Under the pieces are notes generated by a model, which worked only from the letters and a program-made list of their open reading frames with translations, had not been told where the DNA came from and made no database searches. Of a stretch of 64,000 nt of DNA, positions 24,299 to 57,010 are shown piece by piece. The number at the start of each line of letters is the position of its first letter. Position 1 is the stretch's first letter. The translations under genes were made by a program, and so were the position numbers. Source of the DNA: Sinotaia quadrata (lineage: Eukaryota > Mollusca > Gastropoda > Architaenioglossa > Viviparidae); NCBI GenBank assembly GCA_028829895.1, contig CM054178.1, positions 24,748,701 through 24,812,700 of the forward strand, given 5' to 3'.

Positions 24299-27200
24299 AT
24301 GACCATGACTGACCAGAGTTATGACATCCCCACAATCCCTCCAGATTTACGGAGAGAAGAAACCATTCTTCAGATTGCTGATGCTTTGGAGTATCTGGAG
24401 AAAGTGGCTAATGATGTGTTTGCACGCATCAGTGCCAGAGTGCTAGAAAACAAAACAAAATTGCAGAAAGTTAATGACCGTGTCAATTTAGCACAAGCTC
24501 GTGTGGACAAGTTGAAAGGGAGCAACAAAGCTACCAAAGTATTTGCATGCTCAAAATACCCAGCAGAAGATGAACAGCCCCACTACAAAACCTTGTTCTC
24601 AAAGACTGATGGGATTAGGGGAGTGAAGCGAAAGCACCATAAGGTGCATGCAAAACATCCACCAACAGATGAACGTGTTCTTAAAGAAAAGCTGCAATTT
24701 TATAATGTTCATTTGAACATTAAATCCAAGAAAGGAGAAGATAATAAGGGTGAAGGTCTGGGAGGCCTGCCAAAGTCTGTTTCCTCTATTGGTTCTCTTC
24801 TGCTTTTCAATACTTCAGAAAATCCGTAAGCATTTAAAAATAATGAAGTAATTTTACAATTTATTTTATGTAGTGAAAATGTATCCACACTCTATGTGTT
24901 GTAATAACTTTTAGTTAGGTTGAGATTTAGATAAAAATAAAAATAATGTGCTGTAATGAACATAGGGTGTGAACAGGGCCACAGAAATGTGTTCATCATG
25001 TACCTATGACTTATAAAAATAGTCACCATAATTTCAGTATTGTGCATGAAAAAAAGTCATCTTTGCTGTAATAATAATGTGTAGTAGAAATGAAAATACA
25101 ACTAAAAAAAAATACTTACATATACTAGCATAAGAATTATATCACTACTCACTCTGAAAATGGAAGTTATGATATACATGAAAATTAAATAGCTCTTTAA
25201 ATAAAAACAGCAAGATTGTTTATTGAATGCTATGTTTTATTTAGTAAATATTGGTAAAAAAAAAATATGAAATGGATCTTTTTAAATTTCTATGTGAACA
25301 TTTCTTTTTGAATTTAATTTATAAAAAAGAAAAAAAGAAAGTTCAGAAGATAAAATATGCTAAAATCTTTCTGTTACTAATTCTTTAGCATAATTAAGTT
25401 CAGTATATTTAATGTACAGTTAAATATATTTCATATTTATATTTAAATAGTTTAATAATCTCTAGCAATAGTAGCATGTAATTTAGTTACAATTTTGATG
25501 TTGGTCCCCAACGTTTTGTCACAGTTAATTTTTACTGACCTGTTTGTCATTAGAGCCATTGCTTTTAATTTTATTTAAAAACTTAAAATTTGTAAGAGAA
25601 GCATATATATTAAGCAATTTCAGTCATCACTTAATAGGGATGTGCAAAAACTTAGATTTTGAGATTTATCTAATAATAAATACTTTTTTCTAACAAATAA
25701 ATGCTCAAGAGTAGTAAATACTGCATACATGTACCAACTTATTTTAAAAAGGATGAAGCACTGTATTTGTGACCATATTTTACTTTTAGATATCAATCTT
25801 GTTGACAGTTTAAGTATGTTTTTTCCAAGAATCTCTTGTTACAAATTACATTTGGTTCACATCTTCAGCTTTTGATTATAGAGTATATGATATGGCAGAA
25901 ATAGTGATAGTCCCCCTCTGTAACAATGTAAGTTGGAATTGTGGATAGGCAGAAATTCAGAATACGGAATCACCAATAACAAGAATTAGCTGTATAGGGA
26001 AAATCTTCCCAATCCTTTTTGTAGTTGTAAGTCTGTTAAATCTCCTGTTTTTTTAACTTTAATAACAGAATAATGCATTTAAATATAAACAGATTTAACA
26101 CCTTGCAGTTAAACACTGCTTTTCTGCAATGCAAACTTTCTGTGTTGTTAATACACTTTTTTTCAATCAATCTGAACACTGGCACCATTAAGACACATTT
26201 ATGATTAAAAGAAATTCAGTCTAAGCTCAGTAATCTATAAAAGAAATTCAGTCAATAAAGTATCAGCCCTGATTGTATTATTAAGCATACTTGTATATTA
26301 AAATTATTATTAAAACATTTCATTATTGTTTTACTTTTAGTTAACAAGATAAATTGTTGATATTTAGTGTATAGTCTTAGTCAGAATAAAATACAGTGGA
26401 GTTTTTAAAATTGTATATTTTGAAATTGCTTATACTTTGTTATTATTGTTAAAAATGAAGTTTACTTTTCTGTTATATTACTATGAAAACATAGTTTGTT
26501 CATTTATTGTTGGTAGAAATGTGTTGATATTATTTGAATGTGTTGTTGAAGACCTTTTACAAATTTTATATTGAGGTGGTTTCATAATGTTTGTGCTAAT
26601 AACTTCAGTGAGGGGGTTTATAGTGTGGTATATGTACTTACCTTTTAATTTCATAATGAAAATAAAATAATGTTTATTTCGAGAATTGTTGTTTGTTTGT
26701 TATGATTTTGCCATAGAGTTTAAAATTATTTATTTTCTATTTTAGACTGATTCACCCCATCCCACCCCAAATATATCAATTTTGTCCTGATATACTAACA
26801 TATCTGATTTGACCAGCTACAAGAAATATGTGTTATTGGACCCACTTGGAGTGGTGACAAAAACAAGAGCAGCTGTGACAGAAGAGGCCACTGGTCCGGC
26901 TGATGCTCCAACTACCATCACACAGAATGAGGAACTAAAGCGTCAACAGCAAGAGTCGTATTTCTATGTTCCAGACATTGGAAATGTGCCAGAAATTGCA
27001 GTTCCAGACTTTCTACCAAACCTTCTGGGTGAGAAGTTTTAATGGTACTTGTAGTAGACTGTAGTTTACAGGCAGAAAAAAAAAAGTGTTTTGTGATGTT
27101 GAATTACATCATCTAAAGTTAAAATATCAAAAGTTTTGCTGGATACTGAGCTTTGAGAAATAGGAAAAAAGAAAAATTTTCAGTATGAAGATAATATGAA

Positions 27201-28300
27201 AATACCATTATTAAAAGTATCTTAACTATACAAATTTTCTTTCTATATCTGTAGCACGTAGGGCTCTGCAGCGGATGATACTTTCACTGTTTTTTTTTGA
27301 ATAGATATTTCCTCTATCCACAGTTACATTTCTTGGCTACAGAGCATTATTCTAAAATCTAACTTTTAGCCACATTTCTGTGGAGAATATATTTTCAAAA
27401 GGATAGCATCAAAGAACTCTTATAATTATATTTTTCACAGTTAAAAATTAAATAACATGAAAATGATTATTAATTCCAAATCTTATCTAATGAATATCAA
27501 ATTTTTAATTGCAAGTCTTATTTCTTTGTATCATATTAAATGTATAAAAATGTTTATAAAGTTGTCTAATGTTGCAGAACATATATTGAAATATTTGTAA
27601 TCTAATTTTCAGGTCTATTAACAAATTTTTTTTTACAGGTGTGGCTGACGATGTTTCTTTTAGTGCTGACCAGGGTCCGTCAATTGCACCATCTGTGTTC
27701 ACAACCATTCCAGATCTACCGTCCATTGTCCCAGACATTGAGAGCATCCAATCTGGACCAACTGTTGTGGCAAATGTCTCTGCTCCCCTTCCCTCTCATG
27801 GTCCCCCACCCCCTCCAGGTCCCCCACCCCCTCCACCTCTTTCAGCACCACCACCTCCACCACCACCACCACCTCCACCACCTCCTCCAACACCTGGTGA
27901 TGGGGAAGTCAAAGCACCAGCACCCCCAGCAGATGTGCCAAATGAAGTGGCTGCTCCTGCTGATGGCCGTGCCACTCTTTTGGAGTCTATAAGGAAGGCC
28001 GGTGGAGCTGGAAAAGCCAAACTTCGCTCCGCTAAAGATCGCAAGATTGAAAGCAAGAAGAAGAAGCAAGAAGAGAAAGACAAAGGGGCAGCTCCAGCTT
28101 CAGGTGGTGGAGATCTCATGAGTGACCTTTTCTCCAAGTTATCTATGCGCCGTAAAGGAATCAGTGGTAGTGGGAAGAGTGGTGGCATGGGAGAAAAATC
28201 AGACAGTGCCAGTGCTATGGACAAGATATCAGCAATGATTCCATCACCGCCTGTACATTCGAACAATACAGGGGGTGGTGAAGATGAAGACTGGGAATGA
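24299..28300 (+). CDS. WASHC1: WASH complex subunit 1 (complete, 466 aa)
   Basis: Arp2/3 nucleation-promoting factor that builds branched actin on endosomes for cargo sorting and recycling. Coding exons 24299-24825, 26817-27028 and 27639-28300 (TGA) join in frame. The N-terminal WAHD1 region begins [20 protein letters not shown], then [20 protein letters not shown]. The tubulin-binding region includes [20 protein letters not shown] and [17 protein letters not shown]. Then come a proline tract at residues 302-330, a WH2 motif at 357-377 ([13 protein letters not shown]), a central motif at 405-423 ([19 protein letters not shown]) and an acidic end EDEDWE with the conserved Trp. Length matches the usual 465 or so. 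The start could be either of two ATGs (24299 or 24305); an in-frame TGA at 24239 limits extension. All VCA parts are intact. Confidence 0.97.
24826..26816 (+). other. Intron 1 of the WASHC1 coding region
   Basis: 2-kb A+T-rich intron, donor GTAAGC, acceptor TTTGACCAG; splits codon 176 after its second base. No exon or defined repeat seen. Confidence 0.8.
27029..27638 (+). other. Intron 2 of the WASHC1 coding region
   Basis: 610-bp intron, donor GTGAGA, acceptor TTTTTTTTACAG; splits the glycine codon 247 after its first base. Nothing else seen. Confidence 0.8.
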
Positions 28301-28386
28301 ACATGACTGTAAAGATTGTATGTGCTTTGGTTCTTCATAAAGTACAGACATCTTGGTACATAAAACTGAACGAGTAGCAACAATTT

Positions 28387-28392
28387 AATAAA
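28387..28392 (+). terminator. Poly(A) signal of WASHC1
   Basis: AATAAA 87 bases after the stop codon. Confidence 0.55.
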
Positions 28393-29174
28393 TCAGCACC
28401 ATAAATTTTCTCAGTATGTGGCAAACTCTCTTGAGTTAATGGTCGATCAGATTATAGCTCTTTCACTGTGTATCCAGTTTACTCAGTGTAATATTTTAAA
28501 AATTTGATAATGCATAACTTCATAGAGAGAATTTCTTTGAAATATTTACCTAATCTAAGAATGAAAATACAGGAAAACAAATAATTTTAGTGGAGGGAAT
28601 ATCAAATTAGAGTTGTCAGTTTTTAAAAATTATTTATATATTTAATAGATTTAGTATCATTATAAAATTTATTTTAGTACATCTATCTTTATACAAAATT
28701 AAAGTATGTTTATTAGTAAATTTAATTTCTCCTTTCATATGGCATGGGAGAGTTTACTATTACAATTTAAATATTATAAAAATATTGTGCAAAAGAATAA
28801 AATACTTCCATTAATTGATTGATATATGAATGAGAAGTTCATGTGGACAGTTTTAGTTGATAGTATATTTATTTCATTGCCATACAATTTAATATCTCAA
28901 CATTAAATAGGAAATGGTTTTCAGTTTTGTCTAATGAGTTTTGATTATTTTGTTATTATAAGTTTATTATAAAATTTGAATAATAACAGATATATTAGAC
29001 TTAAGAACTTAACAATCTAATAATATAAATAGTTAATAATTATATTTCCACAGACAGTCCAATCAATTTTCTGTTGTTATCATATTTTGTATATTAACTG
29101 TACATTTTAACTAAAAAGATAGCATTCACTCATGATTGTTGATTTATTGTATAGAGATATTTGCATGCATGTTT

Positions 29175-29358
29175 GTGAAATTGCATACAGATAAATGTGA
29201 TGTCATTGGAATATCTGGAAACATTTCTATTTATTAATAGTGACAGTAATGAACACTTTGTTTTTAGTGAAATTGCATACAGATAAATAAGATGTCATTG
29301 GAATATCTGGAAACATTTCTATTTATTAATAGTGACAGTAATGAACACTTTGTTTTTA
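29175..29358. repeat. Tandem duplication, 2 x 92 bp
   Basis: GTGAAATTGCATACAGATAA ... TGTTTTTA at 29175-29266 is repeated at 29267-29358 with about two differences. Confidence 0.9.
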
Positions 29359-31189
29359 GGTATATGATTCTTGAAATTTGACATTCCTTGGAAAGTTATT
29401 TTGTAAGAAATTTGGACCAAACCAGATTCATCCTGCATATAGCTCAAACAACATTTACAGTGGATGCATAGTTAAAACAAGTTCAACATTTGGTTCACTG
29501 TAGTTTAATGAGTTCATGGTGTGGTTCACTGTGGGAGTAGAGTGTAAAAAGTGTGAAGTGTAGTTCTAAGCCAAGTCTGAAGTTAATAAGTATAAATTGT
29601 GATTCCCAACAAATGTTTAATAAATGTATATTGCGTTTCACAGTAAATTTTGAATTTAAATAAAGGTAAATTGTGGTTCACAAATAGTGTTGATAAATAA
29701 ATAATAAATAAATAATAAATTCAAAATGTCACTGAGACTTAACCCAATGCTTGCTTGTCATTTAAACTACATGTATTTTAAAGTTTATTTCATAAATGAA
29801 TGTTGCCCTATTTTAATGCCAAACAGCAATGTATGCAAAATACTAGAGTTAGACTAAATGTTTAAAGGAAAGCAGCATCTGGATTCAGTGAAATGAGCAG
29901 ACCTGTCTGAGATTTCTCTTGAATTAACCACCATCCACTGCTGGACTATTGCATCACTTTTGTGGGTTAGGCAGTCTCAAGCAGGTAAGAGGTTAAGTGG
30001 ATGTAGAATTGATAAAAATCAAGATGAATGTTAAGTTAATTTGAACTCTTGATTAATGTATAACGGGGAAGTGGTAAAAGAGTAAACTTCTGGTGGGGAG
30101 TGGAACCCTGGCCTACTCCAAAAATTCCTGAATGACGGTTCAGTAGCTCAGGTAGAGTTTGCTTCTCTTTCCTCATAGCAGTGTTGGAGAAGATATTTCA
30201 GAGGAATGAATACTTCATATTATCTATATAGGTGGTTTTGTTTTTTGTTTGTTTGCAACCCACCGTGACCAGATTTTATAAGAGAACTAGTAACCCTTTC
30301 AGAAAGGCAAGTATTTCAGAAAATCTCATCTCTCCTAGCGAAAGGTACAGAAGTTTTAGACTCCACTTTTAACTTCTATAGGTTTTTATTCCAGACTCAT
30401 CCTGGTACCAAACTATTTGGAATAATGGAGAAAGTGATAGATTTAAGATTTATCACTTAGATCTGAAGAAATTTGCTCCATCACCTAATTTCAAGTTTAT
30501 ATAAACTGGGATAATTCACTACACAATAGACTTACAGCACGATCTCAGAATAATAATCTCTAAGATGCTTATTTTCACATAAAAGATAAGAGGTGTAGGA
30601 AAGATCTCAAGTTATTGTTCTGAGAAAAGGTGTTTCAGTTCCGGGTTTAGCCTTTTTATCAGAACAAATTTCTTTGCTAGTGTCACAGATAGGAGAAAAC
30701 ATTTTCTTGCAGACATGGTTCAGGCAGCTCATCAAAGTAACAAAGTAGAAGAGAATTCAAAATGTATTTTCAATTAATCTGAATAACAAATGTACTCAAA
30801 ACACGAATACAAAAATCTTTAACCAAACTATTGTACCCTTCATACAAATTTTAGTTGTTGCCCATCCACAACTACAGATCACTCAAAACAATAGCAAAAT
30901 ATGATAAAAGTGTCAGTCTGAGAACTCACTCCAGAATGGGTAACTTCATTATGGAAATAAACAACTGGAGAAACTGTGTGTGCTTAATGTAATAATTTAT
31001 AATATCTCATAAGGGAGCTTGCTGATAGCCATAAAACTATGAAATTAGTCAAGTACATAAGGGAGCTCACCAGTAATAGTAAAATGCATGTACACAGGCT
31101 GAGGCTTTCACATTGCTCTGACCTGGGAAGGCCAAAATAGCACATTTGGGGGTGGGTGGGTGGTGCTTAGTGGCTTTATGTAGAAATTA

Positions 31190-32480
31190 TCTGCCATGCT
31201 CTCTAATTTCTTAATTTCTCTTCTTTTGTATTTCTTTCTTTTTTCTTAGTCTTTTATCATTTTCTTTCTCTCCCACTATCATATTCTTTCTTTTCCCTTG
31301 GATCACTTCTCCCATTCATTTATTTATCTCCCCCTCCCCCCCATCTCTATTAACTTTTTCATTCTCCCTTCCCTCTATCTTCCCATTTCATCTGTCCTTT
31401 CCTAATGTGATTTGTGTGTGTCTCACAGTCTCTCTCTTCATTTCCCTCTTCAGGGTTCCTGTCACAAGTTTAAAATGATTTTCCAGACCAGAATTTGTAA
31501 AATTCCATACCATGAACAGTGATTAATACTGAAAAGAAATTATAACCAAGATTCAGATGATACAATCGATGTTTAAATTTTAAAAGATATTTATAAGTAA
31601 TTTTAAAAAAATAATTACCTGCAAAATCTGAACATGAACTTTCCTCAGACTCGTACCCAAATTAAAAATAAAAATATTAAAAGTGACAAAGTAGAATCAC
31701 ATCTGAACATATTTTAAAATATATGCAAATTTACAATAAAACCATCAAAAAAGTACACATTTTTCAAGCACAAAAGTCAATGAAAATGAATCATTTGACA
31801 AGCACAGAAAGTTGTAGATTTTAGTAGAGTTTGAAAACTAAACTTGAAAGTATAGAAAGTATTGAATATTTTTTAAAAACTAGCTTTGAAATCATGCTCA
31901 GCACACCCAATTATAGTTTATTTGTTCAATGGGCCTTGTATAATATTGCTACGATTTGAACTGGTTTGACTTTGTATTTTTTTTTGGCAAAACACAGAAA
32001 TGGGCGACCTTTTACCTTGTCCAGTATACACAATTTTTAGGCTACAAGTTTGCTTTACTGTTAGAAAATCAACAATTTATTTTTCTTTTGAAAACAATAA
32101 AACAACAGACTTTTTCCAGACTATTTTGATGTTTTACTGATTTTCAAGACCTTTATCAGGCCTGGAAAAGCTAAAATCAAATTCCATCCATTTTCCAGAA
32201 ATCCAAACCTGCAGTGGAACTCTGCCTCTTTCTTTTTATCTTTCTCTCAAACACTCTTCTTTTCATGATTCCCATTTCTTTTATTTCATTCTCTCTTTCA
32301 TTTTCTTTTATTCTCTCATCCCATTTTCTTCTCTATCTCTCTCTTTTTTAGTCCATCTCTTTCTTTTATATTTTTTCTCTCTTTTTTATCCCTTTCTTTT
32401 TCTCTCTTGCTCTCCTTTTCTCTCTCTCTCCCCCCCCCCCATTTCTCTTTTCTATATCTGTTGATCTCTCTACATCAAAC
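31190..32480. repeat. Pyrimidine-rich tract interrupted by a transposon
   Basis: TTTCTTT/CTCTCTC-rich sequence at about 31190-31450 resumes at 32225-32480. The hAT-like element between them interrupts what looks like one original tract. Confidence 0.7.
31451..32224. mobile_element. hAT-like non-autonomous DNA transposon, 774 bp
   Basis: Flanked by a perfect 6-bp target duplication CCTCTT (31445-31450 and 32225-32230). Ends are imperfect inverted repeats: left CAGGGTTCCTGTC, right reading inward CAGAGTTCCACTGCAGG. It shares left, middle and right sequence with the element at 43196-45884 (TAAAATGATTTTCCAGAC, GTTTATTTGTTCAATGGG). No transposase frame. The CAGGG terminus with a 6-bp duplication suggests a hAT subgroup; the superfamily is inference. 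Confidence 0.7.
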
Positions 32481-33426
32481 ATGCACACAGGCTGGTTGGT
32501 CTGCTGGCCTTATGTCTATGATTTTAAAAAAATCATGCTACGGTACCGGACCACAAAGGAAGCCAGCAGGAATAACTCAGAAGAAAGCCAGATAGTGCAC
32601 ATATGAAATTCAAAACCATATTTCAATCTACCTTTAAAATAAAAATTGGCATACTAACACTTAAGATTTCCATGACATAAAAAACATGTTTTTGGCAAAA
32701 GTGTTAAAAAATAAATAAAAAAAACAAAGTAAAATAATTTTACTTTAAGCAACATATTCTGAAAACATTTACATGAGCGAAGCCACAGGCAAATGTCTAG
32801 TATTTGTAAACTAATTTTGATTTAATCACCCAACATTGTATATTTAATCATATACACATACATGCTATATGACTTTCTCTTACCTCTCTTTGCCATCTAA
32901 TTTTGATCACCACCAAAGTTAAAACACAAAATTTACACAAAACTAGTTTTCTGCTCAAGCACACAAAGAAAACAAAAAAATATCTAACTTGAAAATTTTT
33001 TATTTAAACTGTTTTTGCAAGTTTATTAACAAACTTTATTCCACCTCAAATAAAGCCAAATGTGCTTGTAATATGTATTGTAAGAGCCTTGAAAGTAGAA
33101 CAAAAAAACGTTGAAAACAGTTAATTTGGGCTTAAATAAATAAATCTCTCTCTCCCCCCAAAAAAATATATATATAAACATTATTTCCTTCTAATGTAAG
33201 GTGTCATGCAGCAATCAATGTTGCAAAGTTAATCTGAATCTATGAGTCATATTTACAATGAATAATTTTAATTACTAATATGTGTTGCTCAAACTTAGAA
33301 ATGAAAAGATAAAAGTCAAAGATAAAAATCCCAGGGGAAAAATACTTCAAACAAAATGGTGTAAATACTTAGAGTTTTTACTGTAATTTTATTAGTGTAC
33401 ACAGAGCACACAATAACAGAAACTAA

Positions 33427-33432
33427 TTTATT
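33427..33432 (-). terminator. Poly(A) signal of METAP2
   Basis: AATAAA on the minus strand 48 bases past the TAA stop; a second copy lies at about 33388-33393. Confidence 0.5.
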
Positions 33433-33479
33433 ATGAACAGTTAAGAAATAACTAACACAAGTTCGCATTCCTTAAAGTG

Positions 33480-53077
<19,598 letters not shown>

Positions 53078-56000
53078 TTTGGAAGTGCGTCTCTTTACCC
53101 CAACTCAACTATCTTAGCTTAACAGACAAAATCGCTAAAAACAAAAACAACAACAAAAAAAAACCAACAACACTCAATGCTTTTTTGTCCATTCGTGTCA
53201 AAATTATTATTTTGTTGACGGCAGTGAACAAGGGCCTACTTAAATATAGTTTACTGAAGTATACTTGATTTATAATACAGAGCATGAACTTTTTCTATAT
53301 TTCATAATTTAAGAGAGAGAAAAGTATAATGGAAGCATGTACATTTTTAATAATTTATAGGCCTACCTTTTGCCGGAAAGATACTATATGCCTAATTATT
53401 ATTTTTTTAATTAAGAAGAAATGTTAGGCCACATGTTTTTTGTTGTTGTATATGTCTATAAAGAACAATGGAAACAACTGACAATATATTTGAAATGCAC
53501 GAATTAACTCGGCAAAGAGAATGAAGCTGGCATTCTAGCTTTAAAAAAAATATATTACATGAATTCTATCCCTATAAACATGCACATATATATTTGATTT
53601 TGCGCACGGCACACATTGGACACTTTCACTGGGGTTATGGATTGACATAGGACTTATTTAGCTTACACACACACACACACACAGAAATTTAATGGCATGC
53701 CCAGATTTGTCCTTGTCACTGAGTTAGCTTAAATACCCAAGGGGTAAATCTGCACAAGAGGGCCTGGCTGTTTGATGATAGAACAGTCCACGCCATCTAA
53801 TGATGTGCTCAAGTGTGTGTATATGTATGCGTTCTATTGACAACCAAAACAAGGAGACCTGTAGATTTTTCTTGCTACAAATTATTTACCCTGTCTGACT
53901 CTTCTATGATGAAAATGAGAAGTCCGAAGAATTATAAAGATTAAATGAGTACCTTCACTTTATTCGAACATTTTTACCTTGGAGTTATGAGGAATTTATT
54001 GTCTGAAATTAACTGTTTATGTGTGTTTTTAATGATTGTTATAAATATTTATTATTTTTAACTCACTTTTGTGTATTTATTTTGACGTATATGGGGTAGA
54101 AGGGTGGAGGGGGCATAAGAAATGAACAAGAAGTCCGCCTACAGGAAAACTGTGACAGAAGAACGTTTATTTATGCATATGGAAATAGAGTTTTGAAAAT
54201 GCTAGCTGGATCTGCAAGGTGAAATTGGAGGAGACAGTCATCTAGTTATAATTTTAATATACAAATTAAGATTTCTATCACCTGAAATTAACATGGTTAT
54301 TGATTATTAAATAAAAATTAATATCAGTAACTGATTAGTAAGATTTCTCATTTATGGCACATTAAAACGAAATTCGACTTCTACATTATGACTAAGCCAT
54401 ATCCTGTACAATAATAAGTGGCAGTTTAAAATTAAAATCAACACCAAACACAACATACTTTATTATAATTATGCTTTCACAAATACTAGTGTAATCAAAC
54501 ACTATAAAAATGATCAGTTTTACGTGCATACAATAGGGTCAATTTAATTTTACAGTTTGTTTGGGTAAAGAGAATTATGCAAATAAATATTTACAAGATT
54601 TGTCCTTTTTAAATATTCTGAAAAATTTTAGAAAATTCAATTAAACAAAATATTAAAAATCGTTACGGCTTCATTATTTTATTGAACTAATTAAGAGTTT
54701 ATTATCTATATCGTATATTTACGTGTTAAAATATATTTATGTTTCGTTCATTTTCCGACATAATTTTTCGTTATTCTTAATCTAGTAGAACGCCATTTTT
54801 ACAGGTTTTGCGAAATTAGAATCCTATGCTTTATTCAATTCCTCATCAGTAAGTATAATAGATTTGTTCTAATTTTTATATAGTTTAAAAGAAACATGTT
54901 AAGTATATAACTAATGAAAAAAAGAACCTAAGTTTGGACGCATTGAAGAACATAAATGAGGCATTCCAGTAAAGAAAATCCTGACCCCTACCCTTTGTGT
55001 CAATTACTAATACATGTAATAATTAGGCCTAACCTTATATTTTATTATTACATTTGAGTATAGGTATTATTTTTTCACTTAAGATATATTACACATGTTG
55101 TTTATATGTTAGTCTCTTATTATTATAGACGACTGCTAACCACTATTTTAATGCACATTAGGCCTATTTACTGGTATTTGATTTTTTGTTGTTCTTGCTG
55201 TAAAGGTAACAGTGTTAATTATTAATAGAATTACAAAATAACATGTAAATATTCAAAATAAATGCATCGTGATTAATAATGTAACCAACTTTGTTGATTC
55301 GCGTCGCTTTAATTTAAACAATATATAGACTATAGAGACTCAGTTGGAACGAAAACAGCAGAGGTATGGAATGATGGATACTGTCTATTACTACTATACT
55401 ACTATTACTAGTAAAAGTAGTATTACTATTACTGTATTAGGCCTACAGCATATCAGTTTTATCATGGCGACTACTAACACTGTACCAGTCACTTTTTAGC
55501 TGTCATTGTTAATAGTTTTTAAATATTTCGATAGATGCACTTGAAAATATTAAGATTTAAATGAACAACAAAATTTTAAAAAATAAAACTACAAACAACA
55601 AACAGTATTAAGAGTAAAACGATAGAATTGTTCCGTTGTCAATCTAAACGATTTCATTGTCTTCAACAACATTAAGACATATACTAGGGGTCCATAACCC
55701 CACTTGGCAGCACTGGCACTAGTGTCTGTAAGCTAAATAAACTGATAATTGCCCAACCTCTCAGTTATCCTTAGACTATCAAATATGGAGAAATAATTTT
55801 GGCTGATGCATGTCTGCTTGAGTATTCTCGTACTATAAACACTGAAAACAGTAGGTAGTCCCACTCATTTTTTTCTACTTGATATTTTACAAATGTTTTA
55901 TGCTCAAAATGTGTGTTCTGATGAAATAAGGTTGTACAGAAAAAATTATGATGATAGCTATAATACTTTTTGAGATATTGTCATTTTAGTGTCGTAATTT

Positions 56001-56249
56001 GTGATCAACATTTTTTAGTAGGTATTCCAAACATCGCTGAATGGCTGATTGGGACGTTGTTTTGTCAATTTTTCTACATTTTCAACACTCATGTTTCCTC
56101 TGTATTATTGAAGCTTTGTAAAATAAAAGCACATGAAACAAAAGTTTGTTTTCTGTTCTGTCTTTCTGTGTTTTTTGTTTTAATAAATAATTGTGAAAAA
56201 GTTATAAAAAGTTATTCAGAAGTTGCCAACCGAACGACTTTTTTACCAA

Positions 56250-57010
56250 GCCGCCATAACTTGTCCGGCGGTGGCGCTTAACACATGCACTCTTTCTCGG
56301 TCCGTGGGGTCGTGAAGGGTACAGTAATCTAAAAATAATAACGGTTTTAATGTAGGGGAGAGAACAAGGTTCATTTCCATACTAAATAGTGCGCGGGAAT
56401 TTCAAGATAAAGCGAAATACGGTTAAACTTAAATTTTCTTAAATTACGTTTTTGGTGATTCCGATAACATAGCAACCGTAAAAGCTACCAGAAAATAGGA
56501 AAATTCTTCATCTATAAGCCTATATAGTTTGTTTGAGACAAAAAGTACGCTCCAAGACTCCAATTGCGTTGAAAGAACTGTACTCAGTGACCGAAATCAC
56601 CGAAGACCGTCAACAAAAATGGCGGACGAGTATCGAGTACCGTAGTGTTCAACTCTGCGACATTGAACCGGTTTCCACTTTGCATTCTCGTGCATCACTC
56701 TGTTTAAGGATGTTAGTTGATAAGTTAAATCACTTATTTTCAGTTTATAGCGTATATTTGTTCGTTTAAAGGACTATAATAGCCGATAAATAAGAATTGT
56801 CAGTGTCTATAGGCCTACGGTAGCGTTCGTCTTTTAAGGCGTTGAGGGTGAACACAGAAAATAACTTTCTGAATTTATTCCTGCCTTATCCATAGCTTAA
56901 GTTTTGTATCATTCAATAGGGGAAAGATTTATTTGCAATATAATGTATTTCGTTTATTCGGATCGCGTGTTATTTGTTTTTAATTCTTTTTATTTTGTGG
57001 TCACGTGACC
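56250..57010. promoter_or_regulatory. CpG-richer promoter-like patch with YY1-type sites and a CLEAR palindrome
   Basis: Against an A+T-rich background this patch has many CpGs. It holds two ATGGCGG motifs in opposite orientation (minus strand 56250-56262, plus strand 56616-56625), resembling the YY1 site used at TSSs. It also has a perfect 12-bp palindrome GGTCACGTGACC at 56999-57010, which contains the CLEAR consensus GTCACGTGAC. No exon was identified next to it. Could serve the plus-strand gene at the right edge or be inherited from a mobile element. Confidence 0.35.

Larger units (their letters stand above)
28393..33426. other. Intergenic region between convergent WASHC1 and METAP2
   Basis: A+T-rich, no gene supported. 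Contains a 92-bp tandem duplication, a pyrimidine-rich tract (about 31190-32480) split by a hAT-like element, and an A-box-like TAGCTCAGGTAGAG near 30144 without a matching B box. Confidence 0.55.

Noticed and set aside
27796..28383. Long minus-strand open frame (195 codons) rich in Gly
   Set aside because: It is the antisense of the WASHC1 proline tract and VCA region. The plus-strand frame is a clear WASHC1 match.
30141..30200. tRNA-like A box TAGCTCAGGTAGAG
   Set aside because: No B box (GGTTCGAATCC-like) at the required distance and no cloverleaf; at most a decayed SINE head.
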